Part shown: piece after piece, positions 57,070 to 64,000 of the stretch
How the letters are laid out: each line of letters begins with the position of its first letter
Position numbering within the stretch: position 1 is the first letter of the stretch
Assembly (NCBI RefSeq): GCF_004364775.1
Contig: NZ_SOAL01000006.1
Span: 186,001-250,000 of the forward strand
From: Comamonas sp. JUb58
Lineage (GTDB): Bacteria > Pseudomonadota > Gammaproteobacteria > Burkholderiales > Burkholderiaceae_C
Reading direction: 5' to 3'
Length of the DNA: 64,000 nucleotides
Program-made: the position numbers and the translations under genes
The notes under the pieces: model-generated
What the model was told of the DNA's origin: nothing
Seen by the model: the letters and a program-made list of their open reading frames with translations, nothing else
Database searches by the model: none

Positions 57070-58345
57070 GCTGAATGTCTGGCTGCTTGGGCAACTGGCA
57101 GGCCAGCTGTCGCTGCGCCATGGCAGGCTGTGCTTCAGCTACGCGCCGACTTGGTTGGCTCAGCCGGATGCCATCGCTCTGTCGCAGTCACTGCCCTTGC
57201 GCGATGCAGCCTTTGATGACATCGAATCACGGCCATTCTTTGCCGGCCTGCTGCCAGAAGGGCAGATGCGCCGCCTGATTGCACAGCATTTTCATATCTC
57301 CAGGCAAAACGACTTCGCTTTGCTCGACCACATCGGTGGCGAGTGTGCGGGCGCGGTCAGTTTTCTGGAGCCTGGCCAGCAATTGCCCTTGGCTGCCGGC
57401 GGGGATGATGTGGACTGGCAGACCGACAGCCAGCTTGCAGCCATTTTGGAAGAGCTGCCACGCCGTCCCATGTTGGCCGGTGCAGATGGGCTGCGTCTGT
57501 CACTGGCAGGGGCGCAGGACAAGCTTCCGGTGGTGGTGGATGATATGCACCAAGCACAACCACGCATCGGTCTGCCACGTAACGGCACGCCGAGCAGCCA
57601 TATCTTGAAACCTGCCATCCATGCGGTCGAGGACAGCGTAGCCAATGAAGGCTTTTGCATGCTGCTGGCTCAGGCGATGGGACTGCGCCCGGCGCAGGCA
57701 CGCATCCATAGCGTTTTGGGACATAGCTTTCTGCTTGTAGAGCGTTATGACCGCAAAACCGAGGAGGGCGGGCTGCGTGTTCGTCTGCACCAGGAAGACT
57801 TTTGCCAGGCACTGGGCGTCGTGCCTGAGTTGAAGTACCAAAACGAAGGCGGCCCGGATCTGGCCCAGTGCTTTGGGCTGTTGCGTGGGGTAACGCGACC
57901 CAATGCCCCACAGGTGCTGCGCATGCTGGACGCTGTCATTTTCAATGCACTGATCGGCAACCATGATGCGCATGCCAAGAACTTTTCGCTGCTCTATGGC
58001 CAGCAGGCGGGGCGCAATGCCACCGTGCTCGCACCTTTATACGATCTGTTGTCGACGGCGGTTTACCCCGCGCTGACAGACAAGATGGCCATGAAGTTGG
58101 GCGGCAAGTACCGATTTGGTGAGCTGCGCAGCCGCCATTGGGAGCAATTCGCAGAAGATGCCGGCTTGGCCAAGGCTGCAACCAAAAAGCGCATCCTCGC
58201 GCTTGCGCAAAGCCTGCCTGCTGCGGCACGCCAACTACAGAGCGCCCCGCAGCATGGTTTTTCCCGGCATGCAGTCGTCGAGCTGGTATGCAACTTGATC
58301 GAGCAGCGCTGCGCTAAGACCGTCCAACAATTGGATGCAGCTTGA
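57059..58345 (+). CDS. hipA: HipA serine/threonine kinase toxin
   Basis: A 428-residue HipA. The N-terminal domain is canonical (AHELNVWLLGQLAGQLSLRH, FSYAPTWLAQPDAIALSQSL, FFAGLLPEGQMRRLIAQHF). The kinase core has RLSLAGAQDKLPVVVDD (the Gly-rich P-loop-like segment with the autophosphorylated Ser region), HILKPAIHAVEDSVANEGFC, FLLVERYDR, the catalytic IGNHDAHAKNFSLLY and the metal-binding APLYDLLSTAVYP. GTG 57059, with AAGGAGG five bases upstream, starts where the family starts and overlaps hipB by 11 bases; a GTG at 57011 is an alternative. All catalytic residues seem intact. Confidence 0.92.
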   Translation: MAHELNVWLLGQLAGQLSLRHGRLCFSYAPTWLAQPDAIALSQSLPLRDAAFDDIESRPFFAGLLPEGQMRRLIAQHFHISRQNDFALLDHIGGECAGAVSFLEPGQQLPLAAGGDDVDWQTDSQLAAILEELPRRPMLAGADGLRLSLAGAQDKLPVVVDDMHQAQPRIGLPRNGTPSSHILKPAIHAVEDSVANEGFCMLLAQAMGLRPAQARIHSVLGHSFLLVERYDRKTEEGGLRVRLHQEDFCQALGVVPELKYQNEGGPDLAQCFGLLRGVTRPNAPQVLRMLDAVIFNALIGNHDAHAKNFSLLYGQQAGRNATVLAPLYDLLSTAVYPALTDKMAMKLGGKYRFGELRSRHWEQFAEDAGLAKAATKKRILALAQSLPAAARQLQSAPQHGFSRHAVVELVCNLIEQRCAKTVQQLDAA

Positions 58346-58395
58346 ACTGAGCGCCAGGCGCCCATGCGTATCGCAGGCAAGGCGCAGCCCGCCAC

Positions 58396-59037
58396 TCATT
58401 CGTAATCAAACTCCGCCCGGTAGTCATCCGGGTCGATACCTTCAGCGCGCAGCGGCTCCACCAAGCGAAAGCGTGTGACCTTGGCCGATGCGGTGATATA
58501 GCCTTTGATGACCCATTCACGGGTAACAGCGCTATGCGCCTCTTGCGCCAGTTGCTCGATCACGCGGGTGGTCTTGCGCCGAGCCAGCATGCGGAAGAAT
58601 GCCGGCACATGGGCGAGCAGGCGTTGCAGCAGCTCCTCGGCATCGGCGGTCCATTCGCCTTGCTTGGGCAGCTCGGGCACAAAGCCCCATTCGTCTTCTG
58701 TCAGCGCGCGCCACAGCACGATGGCATGGCCATCGGCATCGCCCACGCAGGCCATTTCTTCCAGCTCGGGCGTGCGCATTGGCGCATAGCGTGAGCTGCT
58801 GCCTGCCGCCAACAGGGCTTGGTAGGCCTGGGCCACATCGGCCACCTGCAGGCGCAGGCTTGTTTGCGACTCCACCTTGGGCACTTGCAGCAGCCGGAGC
58901 AGGGCGCTGCCGGTGTCGATATCCACATAACCTTCGCCGCTGCGTGCCGCGCTGAAGCCGATCACATCGCGCCAGAGCTGCGTGGCTTTTTCCAGATCGC
59001 TGCAGGGAAGGACAAGGTGGCTGATTCCGAAAAACAT
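58396..59037 (-). CDS. VOC-PCP_red fusion protein
   Basis: A 213-residue protein in two parts. Residues 1-120 are a VOC module ([77 protein letters not shown]). Residues about 137-190 resemble the PCP_red domain ([40 protein letters not shown], then [11 protein letters not shown]), a small helical unit first seen at the C-terminus of light-independent protochlorophyllide reductase BchB and later in many non-photosynthetic proteins. The function is unknown; binding of a small planar ligand is only a guess. It is convergent with hipA (50 bases). Confidence 0.75.
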   Translation of the reverse strand: MFFGISHLVLPCSDLEKATQLWRDVIGFSAARSGEGYVDIDTGSALLRLLQVPKVESQTSLRLQVADVAQAYQALLAAGSSSRYAPMRTPELEEMACVGDADGHAIVLWRALTEDEWGFVPELPKQGEWTADAEELLQRLLAHVPAFFRMLARRKTTRVIEQLAQEAHSAVTREWVIKGYITASAKVTRFRLVEPLRAEGIDPDDYRAEFDYE

Positions 59038-59264
59038 GGCATGCGGAGGTAAAAATAACAGCGCTGATGATAGCCGCCCAGGCTCTGCATCGATCAGAAC
59101 TGATCAATGTTGTCATTTCTGGCAGAGGAAGGGGCAGTTGTCTTGGAGACAGGCGAGCCTGCCCATACGCCTTTGGATGGGCGAAGATCCCGCCTAGACA
59201 GAGCTCGCGCAGCGCATCGGCACTTCTCGCCAACGCCGCTGCAGCCCTTCAGGAGACCCACCCC

Positions 59265-60251
59265 ATGAACCCCCATGCGCTCACTTCTGCTGCCGCATTG
59301 GCGATGGCTGCCAGCTTGGCCCTTGCAGCCAGCCCAGCCCTTGCCGCCTATCCAGACAAGCCCATCAAGCTGATCGTGCCGTTCCCACCCGGCCAGGCCA
59401 CCGATATCTTTGCCCGTGCGCTGGCCGACAAGCTGGGCCAAAAGCTTGGGCAGGCACTGGTGGTAGAGAACAAAGCCGGCGCAGGCAGCAATATCGGCTC
59501 CGAGCAGGTCGCGCGCAGCGCCGCCGACGGCTACACCTTGCTGGTCGCGGGCAGCGCGATGGCGGTGAACCAGACCCTGTACAAAAAAGTGAACTTCGAT
59601 CCCCGCGTCGATCTGGTCGGCATCAGCTTGATCGCCAAGGTGCCGCTGGTCTTTCTGGCCAACCCGGCCAGTGGCATCAAGAGCATGAATGACCTGGTGA
59701 CCAAGGCCCGCGCTGAGCCCGGCAAGCTGAGCTATGCAAGTGCGGGCATTGGCGGCACCCAGCATTTGAGCGCGGAGATGGTCAAGGCCCGTGCAGCGCT
59801 GCAGATCGAACATATTCCCTACAAAGGCAGCGGCCCGGCCCAGGCGGATTTTTTGGGCAACCAGGTGCCGCTGATGGTGGATTCGGTCACTGCGGCCTTG
59901 GCCAACATCCAGGCTGGCAAGGCCGTACCGCTGGGCGTGACCTCGGCCACGCGCTCCAGCCAGTTGCCCCAGGTGCCCACGATTGCCGAATCCGGCTTGC
60001 CCGAGTTCAAGGGCTTTGAGGCTGTGGGCTGGCTTGGCCTGATGGCCCCCAAGGGCACGCCCAAGGCCATCGTCGACAAGCTGAACCAAGAAACGGTGGC
60101 CATCCTCAGCAGCCCCGAGATGCAGAAGTTCATCCGCGACCGAGGCTCGGAGCCCGCACCGACCAGTGGCCCGGAGATGGACCGCTTTGTGGCCAGCGAA
60201 ATTGTCGAATGGGGCAAGGCGGTAAAACAGTCGGGCGCGACCGTGGAATAG
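59265..60251 (+). CDS. Bug-family solute-binding protein (tripartite tricarboxylate transporter type)
   Basis: A 328-residue periplasmic binding protein. The signal peptide covers about 1-27 ([20 protein letters not shown]). The Bug signature follows: [79 protein letters not shown] and [20 protein letters not shown]. Such proteins capture carboxylates for TctAB or act as extracytoplasmic sensors. No tctA/tctB genes lie nearby, so this is one of the many orphan Bug proteins of Burkholderiales. CAGGAGACCCACCCC precedes ATG 59265. Confidence 0.92.
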   Translation: MNPHALTSAAALAMAASLALAASPALAAYPDKPIKLIVPFPPGQATDIFARALADKLGQKLGQALVVENKAGAGSNIGSEQVARSAADGYTLLVAGSAMAVNQTLYKKVNFDPRVDLVGISLIAKVPLVFLANPASGIKSMNDLVTKARAEPGKLSYASAGIGGTQHLSAEMVKARAALQIEHIPYKGSGPAQADFLGNQVPLMVDSVTAALANIQAGKAVPLGVTSATRSSQLPQVPTIAESGLPEFKGFEAVGWLGLMAPKGTPKAIVDKLNQETVAILSSPEMQKFIRDRGSEPAPTSGPEMDRFVASEIVEWGKAVKQSGATVE

Positions 60252-60376
60252 GGTCCCTCCCGGACTTCACGGCCAGAATCCTTACGCGCCGCCGACCATG
60301 TCACCCAGGCGTCGCGGCGCCTGGCTGCGCTTTTCTACACTCTTTGTCGCCTATAGACCGAAATGGAGACAAAGAC

Positions 60377-61357
60377 ATGGTGTTGACGCGCAGAAGCATG
60401 CTGCAAGCTGGAGCCGCTACAGCGGCTGGTGCCTGGATGGGGGCGGGTGCATCGCTGGCCCATGCCAGCAAAACCTTCCCCAGCCGGGCGATCAAGCTGG
60501 TGGTGGCTTTTCCGGCCGGTGGGCCGACCGATCTGACGATGCGCCAACTGGCCGACAACGCCGCCAAGGTGCTGGGCCAACCGATTGTGGTGGAGAACCG
60601 CCCCGGCGCGGCCGGCTCTCTGCCCGCGACCCAGCTGCAGAACACCGCCGCCGACGGCTACACCATCGCCCAGCTGCCGATGAGTGTGATGCGCTTGCCT
60701 TTTACCACCGGCTTGAAGTGGAACCCGGTAGAGGACCTGAGCTACATCATCAATGTCACCGGCTATGCCTTCTGCATGGTGGCCAGCACCCAGTCCGGCC
60801 TCAAGAGCTGGCAGGATGTGGTGGCCTGGGCCAAGGCCAACCCTGGCAAGCTCACGCTTGGCAATACCGGTACCTACACCTCGCCCCATGTCACCTCGGC
60901 CATCATTGCGCAGCAGTTGGGGCTGGATGTTGTGCATGTGCCCTACAAGGGCTCGTCCGAACTGATGCGGGCCACGATGGCGGGCGAGGTGATGGTCGCG
61001 GCCGACACCAGTGCCGTGATCCCCTATGTGGACCAGGGCCGCATGGTCGCCTTGAACGTCTGGACCGAAAAGCGCCTGCCCACCTTGCCCAATACCCCCA
61101 CCTTGATCGAACTGGGCCTGCCGACCACGCAGTACTCGCCCTTTGGCCTGGTGGGCCCCAAGGGCATGCCCGCCGATGTGCAAGCCGCCTTGCACACTGC
61201 CTTCAAGCAAGCGATGGAAATGGACAGCTACCAGGCCATGCTGCAGCGCTTTGAGATGCTGCGCATCTACATGAACAGCGCCGACTACAAGAAGTTTGCC
61301 GCCGAGTCCACGGTCAAGGAAAAGGCCGTGCTGGCCAAGCTGGGTCCCCAGGCTTGA
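60377..61357 (+). CDS. Bug-family solute-binding protein with Tat-type signal
   Basis: A 326-residue binding protein. The N-terminus LTRRSMLQAGAATAAGAWMG has a twin-arginine motif followed by a weakly hydrophobic stretch, so Tat export is likely, unlike its neighbour. The mature part shows the Bug pattern: RAIKLVVAFPAGGPTDLTMR, VVENRPGAAGSLPATQLQNT, AADGYTIAQLPMSVMRLPFT, LTLGNTGTYTSPHVTSAIIA and VVHVPYKGSSELMRATMAGE. The ligand is probably a small carboxylate but is not predictable. It lies 125 bases after the other Bug gene and shares only moderate identity with it, so this is not a recent duplicate. Confidence 0.92.
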   Translation: MVLTRRSMLQAGAATAAGAWMGAGASLAHASKTFPSRAIKLVVAFPAGGPTDLTMRQLADNAAKVLGQPIVVENRPGAAGSLPATQLQNTAADGYTIAQLPMSVMRLPFTTGLKWNPVEDLSYIINVTGYAFCMVASTQSGLKSWQDVVAWAKANPGKLTLGNTGTYTSPHVTSAIIAQQLGLDVVHVPYKGSSELMRATMAGEVMVAADTSAVIPYVDQGRMVALNVWTEKRLPTLPNTPTLIELGLPTTQYSPFGLVGPKGMPADVQAALHTAFKQAMEMDSYQAMLQRFEMLRIYMNSADYKKFAAESTVKEKAVLAKLGPQA

Positions 61358-61407
61358 TGCAGCTTTGAGGGGGCGACTGGCGCGGGAACGGTATCGGTTT
61401 TGAAGAT

Positions 61408-61427
61408 GGCTGTATTTATATACAGTA
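61408..61427. promoter_or_regulatory. LexA-like box 1 (CTG-N10-CAG)
   Basis: CTG (61410-61412) and CAG (61423-61425) are separated by ten A/T bases, matching the SOS-box consensus, with the outer TA only on the right. It lies 132 bases upstream of the radical SAM start codon. Confidence 0.65.
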
Positions 61428-61531
61428 TTTGCAAAAATCTACCTTCATCTGAATCCCGCCGCCAGCCTTCCCAGAGGAGAGCATTCTCAAGCGGGACCGC
61501 GCCAGTACTGGCGGAGCTGGTGAGGTTTTGC

Positions 61532-61537
61532 TAGAAT
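61532..61537 (+). promoter_or_regulatory. possible -10 element of the repair cassette
   Basis: TAGAAT directly abuts LexA-like box 2. Transcription would begin inside the box, leaving a leader of about 15 bases without a visible Shine-Dalgarno sequence. Confidence 0.35.
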
Positions 61538-61556
61538 ACTGTACACATACACAGTA
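61537..61556. promoter_or_regulatory. LexA-like box 2 (CTG-N10-CAG)
   Basis: TACTG (61537-61541) and CAGTA (61552-61556) flank TACACATACA, giving a near-perfect match to the TACTG-TATATATATA-CAGTA consensus. It ends three bases before the start codon of the radical SAM gene, so LexA bound here should block transcription of the cassette. Confidence 0.78.
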
Positions 61557-61559
61557 TCT

Positions 61560-62888
61560 ATGCAAACCCTCGCCAAACTCCAGATCCTGGCCGATGCCGC
61601 CAAATACGATGCCAGCTGCGCATCCAGCGGCAGCAAGCCCCGCAACTCCCTGGGCGGCAAGGGGATGGGATCGACCGAGGGCATGGGCATCTGCCACAGC
61701 TATACGCCCGATGGCCGCTGTGTCTCGCTGCTCAAGATTCTGCTGACGAACTTCTGCATCTACGACTGCCGCTACTGCATCAACCGCAAGAGCTCCAATG
61801 TGCAGCGCGCCCGCTTCAGCGCGGCTGAGGTGGTGGGCCTGACTCTGGATTTTTACCGCCGCAACTGCATAGAAGGCCTGTTTCTGTCCAGCGGCATCAT
61901 CCAGTCGTCGGATTACACGATGGAGCAACTGGTCGAGGTGGCGCGCAGCCTGCGCGAGGACCATGATTTTCGCGGCTACATCCACCTCAAGACGATTCCG
62001 GATGCCTCCCCCGAGTTGCTGGCCCTGGCGGGCCGCTATGCAGACCGGCTCAGCATCAATATCGAGCTGCCCACGCAACAGGGCCTGCAGCAACTGGCGC
62101 CAGAGAAGGATGCTGTAGGCATTGCCTCGGCCATGCACCAGGTGGCAGAACATATCGAGGTCGCCCGGCAGCAGAGGCAGGACCAGCAGAGCAGCAAGCT
62201 GGTATCGCTGCCCCGCCAGCGCCAAGCCGCCCGGGCCGCAGCGCCCAGCTATGCGCCGGCCGGCCAAAGCACGCAGATGATTGTCGGCGCCGACAGCGCC
62301 AATGACGCGACGATTCTGCTCACGAGCAGCGCGCTCTACACCGGCCAGCGCCTGCGCCGGGTCTATTACTCGGCCTTCAGCCCCATCCCCGATGCCTCGT
62401 CCGATCTGCCGCTGCAGGCGCCGCCGCTGATCCGCGAGCACCGGCTCTACCAGGCCGATTGGCTGATGCGCTTCTACGGCTTCAGCCCGGCAGAAATCAC
62501 TGCGCCGGCGAGCGGCGGCATGCTCGATCTAGAGCTGGACCCCAAACTCGCCTGGGCCTTGTCGCAGCGCCAGCACTTTCCGGTGGATTTGAACCGCGCA
62601 GCCAAGGCCTGGTTGCTGCGCGTGCCGGGCTTGGGCGTCGGCAGTGTCGAGCGCCTGCTGGCCGCCCGTAAGGTGCGCCGGTTGCGGCTCGCCGATCTGC
62701 AGCAACTGCGCGTTGCCACCAGCAAGGTGCTGCCTTTTGTCGAGCTCGATGACTACCACCCGCCGCTGGCCATGCTCGACAGCCCCAGCTTGCGCCAGCA
62801 GCTGCTGGCCCAGATGGGGCAGGGGGCCGTGCAGCGCCGGCACAGCGGCATGCGGCTGGCGGCTGCGGCGCAGATCGCCCTATTTTGA
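61560..62888 (+). CDS. putative DNA modification/repair radical SAM protein
   Basis: A 442-residue radical SAM protein matching the TIGR03916 group as I recall it. It opens with QTLAKLQILADAAKYDASCA, GMGICHSYTPDGRCVSLLKI and the cluster motif at C66, C70 and C73 (NFCIYDCRYCINR), then RRNCIEGLFLSSGIIQSSDY, RGYIHLKTIPDASPELLALA and DRLSINIELPTQQGLQQLAP. Near the C-terminus (about 352-378) a helix-hairpin-helix, LRVPGLGVGSVERLLAARK, suggests DNA binding. The substrate is unknown; relatives of spore photoproduct lyase are the usual comparison. The first Met matches the family start even though no ribosome-binding site is present. The partner gene follows 11 bases later. Confidence 0.88.
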   Translation: MQTLAKLQILADAAKYDASCASSGSKPRNSLGGKGMGSTEGMGICHSYTPDGRCVSLLKILLTNFCIYDCRYCINRKSSNVQRARFSAAEVVGLTLDFYRRNCIEGLFLSSGIIQSSDYTMEQLVEVARSLREDHDFRGYIHLKTIPDASPELLALAGRYADRLSINIELPTQQGLQQLAPEKDAVGIASAMHQVAEHIEVARQQRQDQQSSKLVSLPRQRQAARAAAPSYAPAGQSTQMIVGADSANDATILLTSSALYTGQRLRRVYYSAFSPIPDASSDLPLQAPPLIREHRLYQADWLMRFYGFSPAEITAPASGGMLDLELDPKLAWALSQRQHFPVDLNRAAKAWLLRVPGLGVGSVERLLAARKVRRLRLADLQQLRVATSKVLPFVELDDYHPPLAMLDSPSLRQQLLAQMGQGAVQRRHSGMRLAAAAQIALF

Positions 62889-62899
62889 GGAGGCCAGGC

Positions 62900-63787
62900 A
62901 TGCAAGCAGAAAACGACAGCCTGACGGTGATGTTGGACGCACCGGATGACTTTGCCGGATTCCGCCAGGCGGCGCGGGTGTTGCTGGCCCTGGGCGCAGC
63001 GCCCGAAGTGGTGCACTGGCGCTGGTCGGATGAGTTAGCCACCCAGGCCGAGGATGGTGATTTGTTTGCGGATGTCGCAGCCAATGGGGTTACGACCGAT
63101 GCTCCAGCCCGCGTCATCAGCCCCGATGCGCTGGACCGCTTGGCCATCGCACCTGGCCAGCCGGTGCACATTCGCAAACCCCAGCTGTCCGTGCTGCGCA
63201 AAGCCTGCTGCCACCGCAACCCGGGGCGCTTTATGCTGTGCTACCGCTGGCTGTGGCGGCTGCAGGCCATGCCCAGCCTGGCAGGCGATGCGCTAGATGC
63301 CGATTGGCGCGATATCGAACGCCTAGCCCATGCGGTGGGGCGCGAGATCCACAAGATGCATGCCTTTGTGCGCTTTCGGCCCGCGCAGGACGAAAAGGGC
63401 AAGCCGCTGCATGTGGCCTGGTTCGAGCCCGAGCACCACATCGTTCGCGCGGCCTCGGGCTTTTTCATGGAGCGTTTCAGCAACATGCGCTGGGCGATTC
63501 TGACGCCAGGCTGCAGCGTGCTCTGGGACCAGGAATGCCTGCAATGGGGCCCTGGCGCCACGGCGGCCCAGGCACCGGACCCCGATGCGGGCGAAGCACT
63601 ATGGCTGGCCTATTACCAGTCCACCTTCAACCCGGCGCGGCTCAAGGAGCAGGCCATGTTGCGCGAGATGCCGCGCCGTTACTGGAAGAACCTGCCCGAG
63701 ACCCAGCTGATCAGCGGCCTGGTAGCAGGTGCGCGCAGCCGCACCGGGCATATGCTGGCGGCGCAGCCAGCGGCTGAGCGCGCCTAG
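62900..63787 (+). CDS. partner of the radical SAM repair protein (TIGR03915-like DNA metabolism protein)
   Basis: A 295-residue protein. It matches the family seen beside TIGR03916 proteins: IRKPQLSVLRKACCHRNPGR, EIHKMHAFVRFRPAQDEKGK, HVAWFEPEHHIVRAASGFFM, RFSNMRWAILTPGCSVLWDQ and the C-terminal YYQSTFNPARLKEQAMLREM then PRRYWKNLPETQLI. In other bacteria this domain is often fused to a C-terminal UdgX/uracil-DNA-glycosylase-like domain; here it stops without one. No catalytic function is established. GAGGAGG six bases before ATG 62900 gives a strong ribosome-binding site, and the gene must share the LexA-type control of the upstream gene. Confidence 0.85.
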   Translation: MQAENDSLTVMLDAPDDFAGFRQAARVLLALGAAPEVVHWRWSDELATQAEDGDLFADVAANGVTTDAPARVISPDALDRLAIAPGQPVHIRKPQLSVLRKACCHRNPGRFMLCYRWLWRLQAMPSLAGDALDADWRDIERLAHAVGREIHKMHAFVRFRPAQDEKGKPLHVAWFEPEHHIVRAASGFFMERFSNMRWAILTPGCSVLWDQECLQWGPGATAAQAPDPDAGEALWLAYYQSTFNPARLKEQAMLREMPRRYWKNLPETQLISGLVAGARSRTGHMLAAQPAAERA

Positions 63788-63810
63788 ACCAGGCGCGCGG
63801 CTCGGCAAGA

Positions 63811-64000
63811 TCAGTGCAGCGACACGTCTTCGCGGCGCACATGGTCATTGGCCGTGCCCGTGGGGCGGCTGGACCAGTAGCCGGCCAGCAGCGAGCCCGA
63901 GATGTTGTGCCAGACCGAGAAAATGGCACCGGGCAGCGCGGCCATGGGGCTGAAGAACTTGGCTCCCAGGCTGGCTGCCAGGCCCGAGTTCTGCATGCCC
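63811..64000 (-). CDS. bile acid:sodium symporter (BASS) family protein, 3' end
   Basis: Only the last ~62 codons are inside the window; the rest lies to the right. The visible sequence [40 protein letters not shown] and YWSSRP is the highly conserved last helix region of BASS/PanS/YocS-type transporters, followed by a short cytosolic tail ([13 protein letters not shown]). These carry organic anions with Na+; the substrate is unknown. It is convergent with the repair cassette, 23 bases apart, with no terminator visible between them. Confidence 0.85.
   Translation of the reverse strand, partial: GMQNSGLAASLGAKFFSPMAALPGAIFSVWHNISGSLLAGYWSSRPTGTANDHVRREDVSLH

Overview
The window looks like a stretch of chromosome from a betaproteobacterium of the order Burkholderiales, most likely the Comamonadaceae and close to Comamonas. 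This is inferred from gene content and order: smc-zipA-ligA, a phaC-phaA-phaB polyester cluster, a pyruvate dehydrogenase operon whose E3 subunit carries its own lipoyl domain, Bug-type solute-binding proteins, and high-GC codon use throughout. It cannot be fixed to species by eye. Most of the window is housekeeping and core metabolism; I see no insertion sequence, prophage, CRISPR array or rRNA operon. One tRNA-Gly (anticodon CCC) is present.

Layout. 1-1 kb: a DUF4272-type gene running off the left edge and a small protein resembling the RNA polymerase alpha C-terminal domain. 1.5-3.2 kb: a membrane diguanylate cyclase. 3.3-7.9 kb, all minus strand: glyoxalase I, a periplasmic parvulin, BolA, septation protein A, MsrB and SelO. 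8.2-16.1 kb, plus strand: smc, zipA, ligA and an Ala/Lys-rich histone-H1-like protein. 16.2-19.9 kb: a frameshifted secreted protein coupled to a Nudix hydrolase, a divergent fumarylpyruvate hydrolase / maleylpyruvate isomerase pair (gentisate-type ring cleavage), and PgeF. 19.9-21.7 kb: a first HipB-HipA module. 21.8-24.5 kb: thioesterase, ElaA-like acetyltransferase, MFS exporter and a small membrane protein. 24.6-28.7 kb: phaC, phaA, phaB, followed by tRNA-Gly. 28.9-38 kb: GAF protein, YigZ, a 60-residue protein, the radical-SAM protein YgiQ, a frameshifted secreted beta-propeller with a C-terminal sorting signal, and a GGDEF-EAL protein. 38.3-46.5 kb: two VOC proteins, bioB, pyrD, rpiA, a secreted glutaredoxin-like protein, an M3 oligopeptidase and folD. 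46.7-56.4 kb: a FixLJ-like two-component pair divergent from aceE-aceF-lpdA. 56.6-58.3 kb: a second HipB-HipA module with three evenly spaced palindromic operators. 58.4-61.4 kb: a VOC-PCP_red fusion protein and two orphan Bug proteins. 61.4-63.8 kb: a two-gene putative DNA-repair cassette (radical SAM protein plus its partner) preceded by two LexA-like boxes. The 3' end of a BASS-family transporter closes the window.

Most notable: the apparently SOS-controlled radical-SAM cassette at 61.4-63.8 kb; two HipBA modules with unrelated operator architectures; two genes (near 16.6 kb and 34.0 kb) each broken by what looks like loss of one G/C base; and a standalone alpha-CTD-like protein at the left end.
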